Positions 15,601 through 22,079 of a stretch of 22,079 nucleotides of DNA are shown piece by piece. The position numbers were made by a program, and so were the translations under genes. A model generated the notes under the pieces. The model ran no database searches and was not told the origin of the DNA. It worked only from the letters and a program-made list of their open reading frames with translations. This DNA is from Eggerthellaceae bacterium (GTDB taxonomy: Bacteria > Actinomycetota > Coriobacteriia > Coriobacteriales > Eggerthellaceae), in the NCBI GenBank assembly GCA_003452695.1, contig DMNP01000299.1:1-22079 (forward strand). Reading direction: 5' to 3'. Numbering within the stretch: the stretch's first letter is position 1; each line of letters opens with the position of its first letter.

Positions 15601-18600
15601 ATGGCAGCTCTTACCTCGCTGCGCAAGACCGTTACCACGAAGGGTTTGGGCTATTACACCGATGGCCTGCTGGGAGACGACGCGAACGTGTTCCCCGGTC
15701 AGGAATACACCTATCAGCTTGCGCTGGGGTCTTCCAGCGGAATGGTGAACAAGAACATCGTCCTGTACGATTCGCTGGACAACTACGTTCCTACGCCGGA
15801 CAAGTTCGACTATGGGCTGGGCCAGTGGCGCGGCTCGCTGGTCGGCGTGGACGTGAGCGCACTGCAGGCCATGGGAGCAGCGCCCGTCGTGTACTACAGC
15901 ACGGTGCCGGGCCTGGTTCTGGAACAGGCCAACCCCGACCCGTCGCAGCCGTCGCTGCCTGCGAACCAGGACCTCTCGGATCGCAGCGTGTGGTCGGCTA
16001 CGCCGCCTGCGGACCTTTCGCAGGTAACGGCCATAGCCATAGATGCGAGCAAGCGGGTCGACGGCACGGATTTCGAGCTGAAGCCGGGCGAGCGCATGTC
16101 GGTTTACATCACCATGCGCGCACCCGACGAGGACGCGGCGCAGGCGCTCTATGCCCAGGGCGAGCGCAAATACGACCCCGCCAACAACCACCATGCCTAC
16201 AACAACGCGTTCCTTACCTGTGTGCAGATAGACGCCTACAGCCACGATTCCAGCGAGCAGTTCATCCGCAACGACTACACGAAGGTGGGCATATCGCCGT
16301 TCCGCCTGAACGTGGTGAAGAAATGGCGCGACGCCGCCGACAACGACCGCGCCCGCCCCGATTCGGTGACCATAAGCCTGCTGCGCAACGGCCAGGACAC
16401 GGGCAAGAGCCTGGTGCTGAACGAGGCCAACGAATGGAAAGGCGCCTTCGATGGGCTAAGCCCGGAAGACGCCCAGGGCAATGCGTACCACTGGTCCTTC
16501 AACGAGTCGTACCCCGAGGGCCAGGGCCTTGAATACCGCACGACGGTTGCCCAGACCGCGCCGGGTACGTACACGATAACCAACCGCTACGATCCCAAGA
16601 CCGTGGTAATCAGCGGCAGCAAGACCTGGAACGACACCACCGCAGTGCGCCCGAAGCAAGTGGGGGTGAACCTGGTCGGCACAACGCCCACGTATGGCCA
16701 GGTGTACTTCGCCAGCGAAGACGTGAAGCCCGACAGCAACGGTTCCTGGAACTACGAGTTCAGCGACATGCGCCGCTACTTCGAAGGCGAGGAAGTAACG
16801 TATTCCGTTTCCGAGGACTACGTGGATGGCTACGTGTACTCCGTGCTGGACGGATACAACCTGCATAACACCTACGACCCCTATGCCGACATATCCATAC
16901 AGAAGAAGGCGTATCGGGTGACCGACGCCTCGAAGGACGCCGAGTTTTCCTTCGTGCTGTACCTGACCAAGAAGGTGCCGGGCGCATCGCGCTGGGGGCA
17001 ATCGAGCGACAGCACGTTCGGCGCAGGCGACCCCGTGGAAGGGCTGTTCGCCTACGACGTTATCGACCTGGCCAGCGGAAACGTCGTGCGCACGGGCGAA
17101 GTAGCCCACGGCGGCACGGTGTCGTGCACGGCGGGACAGCGCGTGCTCGTGCACGACGTGCCCTCCGAAACCGACTACCGCATCGTCGAAGAAGACGCGG
17201 AAGGCTTCAAGCTGCTGCATGCCAGCGGCCAGTCGGGCACCCTGAAAGCACGCCAGACCGCCGAGGCGCTGTTCGAGAACTCGTATCAGGGCGCGGGCAG
17301 CGTAATCCTGCATTGCGGCAAGGATTTGGACGGTCGCTCCCTGCCGGCGTATCTGTTCCGCTTCCTGCTGAAGGATTCGGCGGGCAACATCGTGCGCATC
17401 GGCTATAACGACCGGGCGGGCGACGTGTACTTCGGCACGTTGTCGTATGGGATAAACGACTTGGCCAACGGCGATGGAACCTATGCTACCGAGCGCACCT
17501 TTTCCTATACCATCGAAGAGCTGAACGATGGGCGGCCCGGCTTCACGTACGATAGTCGCGCGGCCAGCGTGAAGGTGCGCGTGGTCGATGTGGGTGGCGG
17601 CGTGCTGCAGGCCACGCCCACGTACTACGGCTTCGACGGGCAGGAACTGGGGGACACCCCGCCTGTCTTCCAGAACGAGTACCACGCCACGGGCGCTGCC
17701 GAGATAAAGGCCTGGAAGACGCTGAAGGGCTCGAAGCCCGCCGACGGGCAGTTCTCGTTCGAGCTGCTAGACGAATCCGGCCAGGTCGTGCGCACTGCCG
17801 CGAACAACGCAGACGGCGTGGTGAATTTCGATCCCATTCCCTACAGCGAAGCGGATGTCGGCAAGCAGTACCGCTACACCGTGCGCGAGGTGAACACCGG
17901 CCAGCACGGTGTAGTGTACAGCACGCAGACCTACACCTATCTGGTAAGCATCGCGGACAACTCCGACGGCACGCTTGCGGTGTCGCAGACGGTTGTAAAC
18001 CTGCACGACGGCGTGCCCGTGCCAAGCGACGAGGTACCCGTGTTCGTGAACGAGCTGGAACCGGGCAACCTGCGCGTGGAAAAGCTGCTGCAGGACTACA
18101 CCTTGGAAGACCTGAACGAGGAGTTCACCTTCACGGTGCGCTTGCTCACGCCCGACGGGTCTCCCGTGCCCGACGGCACCTACGGCTACGAGCTTTCCGG
18201 TACCGACTTGCAGCCGCCCGAGCCCAAGATGCATACCGTTACCTTCGGCGCGTGGGATCGCGACTCGGATAGGGCAATCGAAGCCGATGGGTGCTTCTAT
18301 CCGGAGCGATACGAGAACGTGGCGGATGGCTCGACGATCGAAGCGCCTAAAGTGCAGAGGGCGCCTGATGGCTACAATTACGCGTTAGCCAGCGCCTTGG
18401 AATGGCACACCGCGGACGGCGAGCCGTTCGTGTTCGAGGGAACGCCCGTATACGACGACATCGTGGTCTACGCCGATTTCAAAAAGGGCGGCCAACTGCC
18501 CTCGGCGGGCGGGCCCATCTACAACCCGGAGATCTTCACCTATGCCATGCTGAAGGACGACGGCACGCTCATGTTCTTCCAATCGGAGCAAACGCTTGCG

Positions 18601-21600
18601 AACAACGCCATCGCGAACGTGAACTTAGGCGACGACTGGTGGCCTGAGTACGCACGGGGCAGGGTGTTCACCGTGAACACGACGTCCACGGGGGCGACGG
18701 CGCCGACATGGCAGGACTACAAGTCGCAGATAAAACACGTGGATACCTATTGGAGTCAAGCCGTGTTTGCGAAGTCGTACGCGAACTGGTTCTCGGATTG
18801 CCCCAATTTGGAAAGCATAAACTTGTCGCAGTTCAACACGCGCACGTACGCAAGCTACGATTACACCACGGGCCAGGTAACCTACGACTACACCACGAAT
18901 CTGTACCGCATGTTCTACAACTGTCCGAAGCTGAAGTCGCTCGACCTCGCCTATTTCTACACGGCGGGCGCGACCAACATGACGGGCATGCTTTCCGGCT
19001 GCACGGGACTGGAATCGCTGAAGCTGGGATCGGGATTTTCCTTCAGGGGCGCCGGTTCCGTGTTGGCAACGGCGGCGGGTCTTCCCGGGCATGAGGCCAC
19101 CAATACGCATACCGACAAATGGGTGCTGAAGGGCAGTACCACCGCGCCCGCCCTTACCTCGACACAGCTTATGCAGCAATACAACACCGGCTATGCAGGC
19201 ACGTGGCTGTGGGAGCCGCGGCCGGTTAACTACAAGGTGCTCTTCGACAAGGGGCATGCCGATGCCATCGGCACGATGCCGTACCAGGCGCATAAGGTGG
19301 ACGAGGCCAAGACGCTCGCGGCCAACCGCTTCGTCCGTTTCGGGTACGATTTCGCGGGGTGGGCCACGCAGCCGGGCGGCGATGCGGTGTATGAGGACGG
19401 GCAGTCCGTGACCAACGTCGTGCCCGTTCCCTTGGCAAGCGATGGCGTTACGACCACGTTCTACGCCGTATGGCAAAAGCGCGAAACGACCGCCACGGTA
19501 AACGATGGCCTTATGACGCTTACGCTGCGCGGCGGCGAATCGGCGCTCATCCAAGGATTGCCCGCCGGCACGTCGTACCAGATCGTGGAGGCATCCAAGC
19601 CCGGCTGGTCGCTTGTCGGCAGCTCGGGGGCGACGGGCGTCGTGAAATCGCTGGAAACATCCGAGGCATCGTTCACGAACAAGCCGGCCGACGACCAGGT
19701 GTCGGTTACCCTTGCCGCCGCGAAGACGCTGGACGGCGCTGCGCCGGAAACCGGGCGGTTCTCCTTCACGCTGAGCCGCACGAGCGGTTCCGCGAATCGA
19801 TATGCGCCCACGGCTGCCCAGACGAAAACCAACGTGGGCGCGGGCGTTACCTTCGACGCCCTTACGTTTACCGGAACGGGCACCTGGACGTTCGACCTTC
19901 GCGAAGTCGTGCCGTCCGGTGCCGTGGACAACGGCGATGGCACCTTCACGTTGGGCGATGTCGTGTACGACGGGCATGTGGAAACCGTTCGGGTGCAGGT
20001 CGTGCGCAATAGCGCGGGGAAGCTGGAAGCCACGGTGAGCTACGACGACGATGGCGCGGTCTTCGCCAACGAGACTCCCGATGCGCCCGAGCCGGGCGTG
20101 GGGTCGCTGACTGTCGGCAAGACCGTGCAGGGCGCATCGGACGCGCTCGATGGGCGCGAGTACGCGTTTGCGGTGCATTTCGCCGACGAGGCGGGCGCCG
20201 TTCCCGCCGATGCGCAGGGCCAACCCCTGAAGTTTGCCTGGACACGCTCGGACGGCCAGGCGGGAACGATTGCCAGCGGCGAAACGGTGTTGCTGGCAGA
20301 CGGCCAGTCGGTGCAGTTCGCCGATGTGCCCGAGGGCCTGCGCTACCGCGTCGTGGAAAGTGCGGATAGCGCGCTGCGGGTAACCAGCACGGGCGATCGG
20401 GGCGTAATCGTGGGCGGTGGTGCGGCCCTGGCCTCGTTCACGAACACGTATGCGGCCCGCGGCACGGCAGACCTTGTGGCCCGCAAGGTCCTGCAGGGTG
20501 CAACGCTGGAAGCTGGGCAGTTCTCGTTCGAGCTGCGCGATGAGGGCGGCACGGTGCTGCGAAAAGCGACCAACGATGAGTCGGGCGCGGTGGCGTTCGG
20601 CACCTTGGACTACGCTCTGGACGGCACCTTCGCGGCAGTTGCCTATGGCCAGGCCGAAGACCGCCTGCGTGCGGCGATTCCCGTGTGGGGCAAAGACGGC
20701 GTGGCCTACGGTGGCTCCGACGTTCCGGCCGAGGCCGTCGCCGAAATCGGCCACGAACGCATAATCTACGAAGACGCCACGCCCGAGCAGAAGCAGGCTG
20801 CTGGCGAATGGATGCTGCGCGGGGTGGTGTATGGCCCCGCCATTCCCGACGATGCGTGTGCGGCTTACAAGGCGTTCGGCTACACGATAGCCGAGGCCGT
20901 GCCCGCCGATACGGGGAGCATCATCTACGACGTCAGGCAGTGGCCCGTGGAAGTGCTCGTATCCGATGCGGGCGATGGCGTGCTGCGCTCGCATGTACGC
21001 TACCAAGATCCGGTCGGTGGCCAGGAAAACGAGCAGGCAGCCGAGTTCCTGAACCGTGTGAAGCCCGGCAAGCTGCGCGTGGGCAAGGTGGCGGTTGGCA
21101 TGACCGACGCCGCGGCCGATGTCCGCTTCCTCTTCCGCATCGATTTGAGCGACGCCGATGGCAACGAATTGCTGGACGGCGAAGGCGCACCCCTGGCCTT
21201 TGCGTACAAGATAATCGGCCAGGCAGACAACGACTCGGCGTCTGCTTTGACGGATGCGCTTGGCGCACCGCGCGTGGGCAGCATAGCTTCGGGTGGCCAG
21301 GTGCTGCTCGGAAGCAGGGAATCCTTGCTGGTCGAAGGCCTGCCGGCAGGAGCTTCGTATTCTGTTGTCGAGCTGCCCACCGATGGCTTCCAGCTTGTTT
21401 CGCACGATGGCGAACGCGGGCGCATCGAAGCCGACGCCACGGCCCAGGCTCGCTTCAACAACGTGTACCGCGCAGAGGGCAGCGCCGTGCTTCGCGCGCA
21501 CAAGACGCTTTTGAATGGCGAAGAGCCCATGGAAGTGCTCGGCGAGCGCACCTTCACCTTCGAGCTGCGCGACGAGTTTGGCGAAGTCGTGGATTCGCGG

Positions 21601-21996
21601 ACGACCGGTATCGACGGCTCCGTGGAATTCGAAGCGCTGCAGTTCAGCGCGGCCGACGTGGGCAGCACCTACACCTATTTCATCCGCGAAGTGGACGACG
21701 GCCAGCAGAGCGTCGTGTACGACACGCACAGCGAAAAGGTTATGGTTTCGGTAAGCGATCCAGACGGTACGGGTGTGTTGAAGGTGGACGTGCTCTACGC
21801 CGCTCAGCTAGAAGCCATACTTGCGGGCGAAACGCCGGATGTGAACTATATTCCCGAATTCGTGAACATTTACGATGAAAGCTTCAACTTGCCCGAAACG
21901 GGCGGTCCCGGTGCCTTCGCCCCGCTGCTTGCCGGCTTGGCTCTGTCGGCCGCCTCGCTCGTCCTGCTGCGGCGCAGATACCGCCAAGCCCCGTAG
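12697..21996 (+). CDS. Giant LPETGG adhesin (3099 residues) with Cna-B, streptococcal-pilin-type and BspA/beta-repeat domains
   Basis: An in-frame TAG at 12670-12672 leaves GTG 12697 as first start, supported by VHLEELRTYI...GLPAFSL matching the other adhesin's N-terminus; no good ribosome site is seen. The head, about residues 50-1200, is unrecognised. Two Cna-B domains follow (1202-1298, 1302-1395) with VVKKW and SGSKTW strands. Then comes a stalk that mixes FctA/Spy0128-like isopeptide domains (about 1535-1662, 1666-1786, 2333-2460, 2589-2788, 2928-3060) with DUF5979-like domains (1399-1529, 2467-2587, 2791-2926). A further DUF5979-like domain is split (1789-1844 and 2266-2330) around an insert of about 420 residues. 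The insert has an InlB-type beta repeat (1845-1933), a BspA-like DUF285 leucine-rich unit (2031-2115; MFYNCPKLKSLDL) and a second beta repeat (2177-2259; FAGWATQPG, FYAVW). LPETGG is at 3065-3070. Codon use is uniformly GC-rich. Probably wall-anchored or pilus-linked; ligand unknown. Confidence 0.92.
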   Translation: MHLEELRTYIRRLAQEGRTRQRLRVALCSACIAVLVGAMVAYGLPAFSLDSQRAAEEVGVALTAANVEMEAGDPAPAAASNSAPTAANSPQLARPFTAQLPFSSNPATDESAFAAASFLRTQATPLAIGSTLQREAAYPAIDAQLPHEGDGSDIERISVRWISEDHVNDNNADLLSLAPEDNGAQSMQFQLEAALSGQYDYEPGDIVIRIPRTIWTSRSGLQMGKMELSVPEAPVQSVDFNYRIDKDYYVISNARAIPATSKWKGTFTITGITPSMIVDNSVSKDLTAVINVRTHEGNWLGLKSNTLRATMDTFARLTSANKSGSIYEEYYYVPQELQPANPEKYIYVRWHAYAGTNANQPNQVSMLDTPDQTYHPILLGYEDGARVVRADFAGSSSGVSSYAGYTQIWMAYPRSQFNIGSRYDLKNTVQYTVTPNDGDPPTSKSHTSTVVYKPAKWPLPVGHFWTDKFSRSYGDMSEGFASYYATRKDKNYGYALNRLRKGLPVNMEFQVYTIGLTMPWTIRDGVSYENSTAADYGHKYVKMETIDNKTYFNFNDNVELTSTDFQISSVRLEAPHMMRYRVGAGKLPQSVLVGSIESTANYEVAPSGTVPYPDVQLYGLVNGSGDWVHFATARFSYDSSRYVHSVSIQAFNGATASGESVHLPQNVTDYKTVVNTNQAGLYYYTYPTITLKPSDSVRSQVETLFQQTENPKTKFRNDVVMYSYDSKGELIHTNVNYTRATLEGVAQKVEGYKGVTVTNDPAHMRAVLTYRLQMYDQTNIEDYGDYEAAVAEGSVTQQRGATWYDLLPAGVEPDMSTVAAYRHGDSVVDAYTIEDFRGSGRTLLVVKTELTPDPFARKSAPTSLYPRLDKSAGMSDVPEVRFNAYYTWDKIDKGGTYLQNYMAYESDDERQLGSVEHYKGEPDNPLAGFNAQSRDAVAGVEDLMTDLDPTSDRAAFVYANCSAYVNPDMAALTSLRKTVTTKGLGYYTDGLLGDDANVFPGQEYTYQLALGSSSGMVNKNIVLYDSLDNYVPTPDKFDYGLGQWRGSLVGVDVSALQAMGAAPVVYYSTVPGLVLEQANPDPSQPSLPANQDLSDRSVWSATPPADLSQVTAIAIDASKRVDGTDFELKPGERMSVYITMRAPDEDAAQALYAQGERKYDPANNHHAYNNAFLTCVQIDAYSHDSSEQFIRNDYTKVGISPFRLNVVKKWRDAADNDRARPDSVTISLLRNGQDTGKSLVLNEANEWKGAFDGLSPEDAQGNAYHWSFNESYPEGQGLEYRTTVAQTAPGTYTITNRYDPKTVVISGSKTWNDTTAVRPKQVGVNLVGTTPTYGQVYFASEDVKPDSNGSWNYEFSDMRRYFEGEEVTYSVSEDYVDGYVYSVLDGYNLHNTYDPYADISIQKKAYRVTDASKDAEFSFVLYLTKKVPGASRWGQSSDSTFGAGDPVEGLFAYDVIDLASGNVVRTGEVAHGGTVSCTAGQRVLVHDVPSETDYRIVEEDAEGFKLLHASGQSGTLKARQTAEALFENSYQGAGSVILHCGKDLDGRSLPAYLFRFLLKDSAGNIVRIGYNDRAGDVYFGTLSYGINDLANGDGTYATERTFSYTIEELNDGRPGFTYDSRAASVKVRVVDVGGGVLQATPTYYGFDGQELGDTPPVFQNEYHATGAAEIKAWKTLKGSKPADGQFSFELLDESGQVVRTAANNADGVVNFDPIPYSEADVGKQYRYTVREVNTGQHGVVYSTQTYTYLVSIADNSDGTLAVSQTVVNLHDGVPVPSDEVPVFVNELEPGNLRVEKLLQDYTLEDLNEEFTFTVRLLTPDGSPVPDGTYGYELSGTDLQPPEPKMHTVTFGAWDRDSDRAIEADGCFYPERYENVADGSTIEAPKVQRAPDGYNYALASALEWHTADGEPFVFEGTPVYDDIVVYADFKKGGQLPSAGGPIYNPEIFTYAMLKDDGTLMFFQSEQTLANNAIANVNLGDDWWPEYARGRVFTVNTTSTGATAPTWQDYKSQIKHVDTYWSQAVFAKSYANWFSDCPNLESINLSQFNTRTYASYDYTTGQVTYDYTTNLYRMFYNCPKLKSLDLAYFYTAGATNMTGMLSGCTGLESLKLGSGFSFRGAGSVLATAAGLPGHEATNTHTDKWVLKGSTTAPALTSTQLMQQYNTGYAGTWLWEPRPVNYKVLFDKGHADAIGTMPYQAHKVDEAKTLAANRFVRFGYDFAGWATQPGGDAVYEDGQSVTNVVPVPLASDGVTTTFYAVWQKRETTATVNDGLMTLTLRGGESALIQGLPAGTSYQIVEASKPGWSLVGSSGATGVVKSLETSEASFTNKPADDQVSVTLAAAKTLDGAAPETGRFSFTLSRTSGSANRYAPTAAQTKTNVGAGVTFDALTFTGTGTWTFDLREVVPSGAVDNGDGTFTLGDVVYDGHVETVRVQVVRNSAGKLEATVSYDDDGAVFANETPDAPEPGVGSLTVGKTVQGASDALDGREYAFAVHFADEAGAVPADAQGQPLKFAWTRSDGQAGTIASGETVLLADGQSVQFADVPEGLRYRVVESADSALRVTSTGDRGVIVGGGAALASFTNTYAARGTADLVARKVLQGATLEAGQFSFELRDEGGTVLRKATNDESGAVAFGTLDYALDGTFAAVAYGQAEDRLRAAIPVWGKDGVAYGGSDVPAEAVAEIGHERIIYEDATPEQKQAAGEWMLRGVVYGPAIPDDACAAYKAFGYTIAEAVPADTGSIIYDVRQWPVEVLVSDAGDGVLRSHVRYQDPVGGQENEQAAEFLNRVKPGKLRVGKVAVGMTDAAADVRFLFRIDLSDADGNELLDGEGAPLAFAYKIIGQADNDSASALTDALGAPRVGSIASGGQVLLGSRESLLVEGLPAGASYSVVELPTDGFQLVSHDGERGRIEADATAQARFNNVYRAEGSAVLRAHKTLLNGEEPMEVLGERTFTFELRDEFGEVVDSRTTGIDGSVEFEALQFSAADVGSTYTYFIREVDDGQQSVVYDTHSEKVMVSVSDPDGTGVLKVDVLYAAQLEAILAGETPDVNYIPEFVNIYDESFNLPETGGPGAFAPLLAGLALSAASLVLLRRRYRQAP
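18229..19491 (+). other. Beta-repeat / BspA leucine-rich cassette inserted in a stalk domain
   Basis: This part of the 3099-residue adhesin encodes two Listeria-Bacteroides-type (Flg_new, InlB B-repeat) domains flanking a BspA-type DUF285 leucine-rich unit. Just before it lies the N-terminal half of a stalk domain (GNLRVEKLLQDYTLEDL...FTFTVRL). Just after it lies the matching second half (LRGGESALIQGLPAGTSYQIVE...SFTNKP). Intact copies of that domain occur at residues 2467-2587 and 2791-2926, so the boundaries can be read by comparison. DUF285 units are common in bacterial binding proteins, making this the most likely ligand-binding module in the C-terminal half. Confidence 0.7.
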
Positions 21997-22079
21997 GCCC
22001 GGTAATGTTTAGCGTTCAGGACAGCCTTTTCAGGGCAGCTCGTGTTTCTAGCGATCGCGTACGCTTGCGAAGACGATCA
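21997..22079 (+). other. End of window, no certain gene
   Basis: An ATG at 22005 begins a frame open to the window edge (25 codons, MFSVQDSLFRAARVSSD...), but there is no ribosome site before it and the length is too short to judge. No hairpin with a T-run follows the adhesin stop codon in the visible bases. Confidence 0.3.

Noticed and set aside
12667..16245. Long minus-strand open frame (1192 codons) opposite the second adhesin
   Set aside because: It is a shadow of the GC-rich plus-strand codon pattern: His/Arg/Val-rich, with no domain, signal or ribosome site. The plus-strand product has clear domains and a sorting signal.
18625..21729. Long minus-strand open frame (1034 codons)
   Set aside because: Same reason: composition is that of an antisense shadow and it lies fully under recognised FctA-like, Flg_new and DUF285 domains.
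4218..21996. Von Willebrand A (MIDAS) domain in the adhesins, as in many pilus tip proteins
   Set aside because: No DxSxS motif in a suitable context was found in either head region on reading the translations.

Overview
The window looks like a chromosomal cell-surface (pilus and adhesin) island from a high-GC Gram-positive bacterium. The best guess is a gut actinobacterium of class Coriobacteriia, family Eggerthellaceae. This is inferred from the GC-rich codon use, the LPETGG wall anchors followed by short hydrophobic tails ending in Arg, the very large adhesins with streptococcal-pilin-type and Cna-B-type stalk domains, and a GGGGGACG-type palindromic repeat. No rRNA or other housekeeping marker is present, so the family is not proven.

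All supported genes are on the plus strand. Layout: (1) 3-638, the 3' part of a type I signal peptidase with intact Ser and Lys catalytic residues. (2) 639-988, a long gene-free leader. (3) 989-3091, a 700-residue backbone pilin ending in LPETGG. (4) 3200-4114, a class C (pilin-polymerising) sortase, separated from the pilin by two hairpins. (5) 4218-11051, a 2277-residue LPETGG adhesin. (6) 11047-11247, a nested, near-perfect palindromic element that starts on the adhesin stop codon, followed by two 28-nt palindromic direct repeats. (7) 11456-12376, an Rpn-type PD-(D/E)XK nuclease with a possible internal start for a small C-terminal protein. (8) 12377-12696, an intergenic region with a candidate promoter. 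(9) 12697-21996, a second giant LPETGG adhesin (3099 residues). The last 83 bases hold no certain gene.

Working model: the signal peptidase trims the exported surface proteins. The sortase joins backbone pilin subunits at LPETGG and adds one or both giant adhesins, which share their N-terminal export signal and C-terminal anchor style, or leaves them for the housekeeping sortase. The palindromic element and the Rpn nuclease look like accessory DNA between the two adhesin genes.

Most interesting points: a beta-repeat plus BspA-type leucine-rich cassette that appears to be inserted inside one stalk domain of the 3099-residue adhesin; the internal start in the Rpn gene; the mosaic base composition of the pilin and first adhesin, with AT-richer exposed cores between GC-rich ends; and the large palindrome on the adhesin stop codon.
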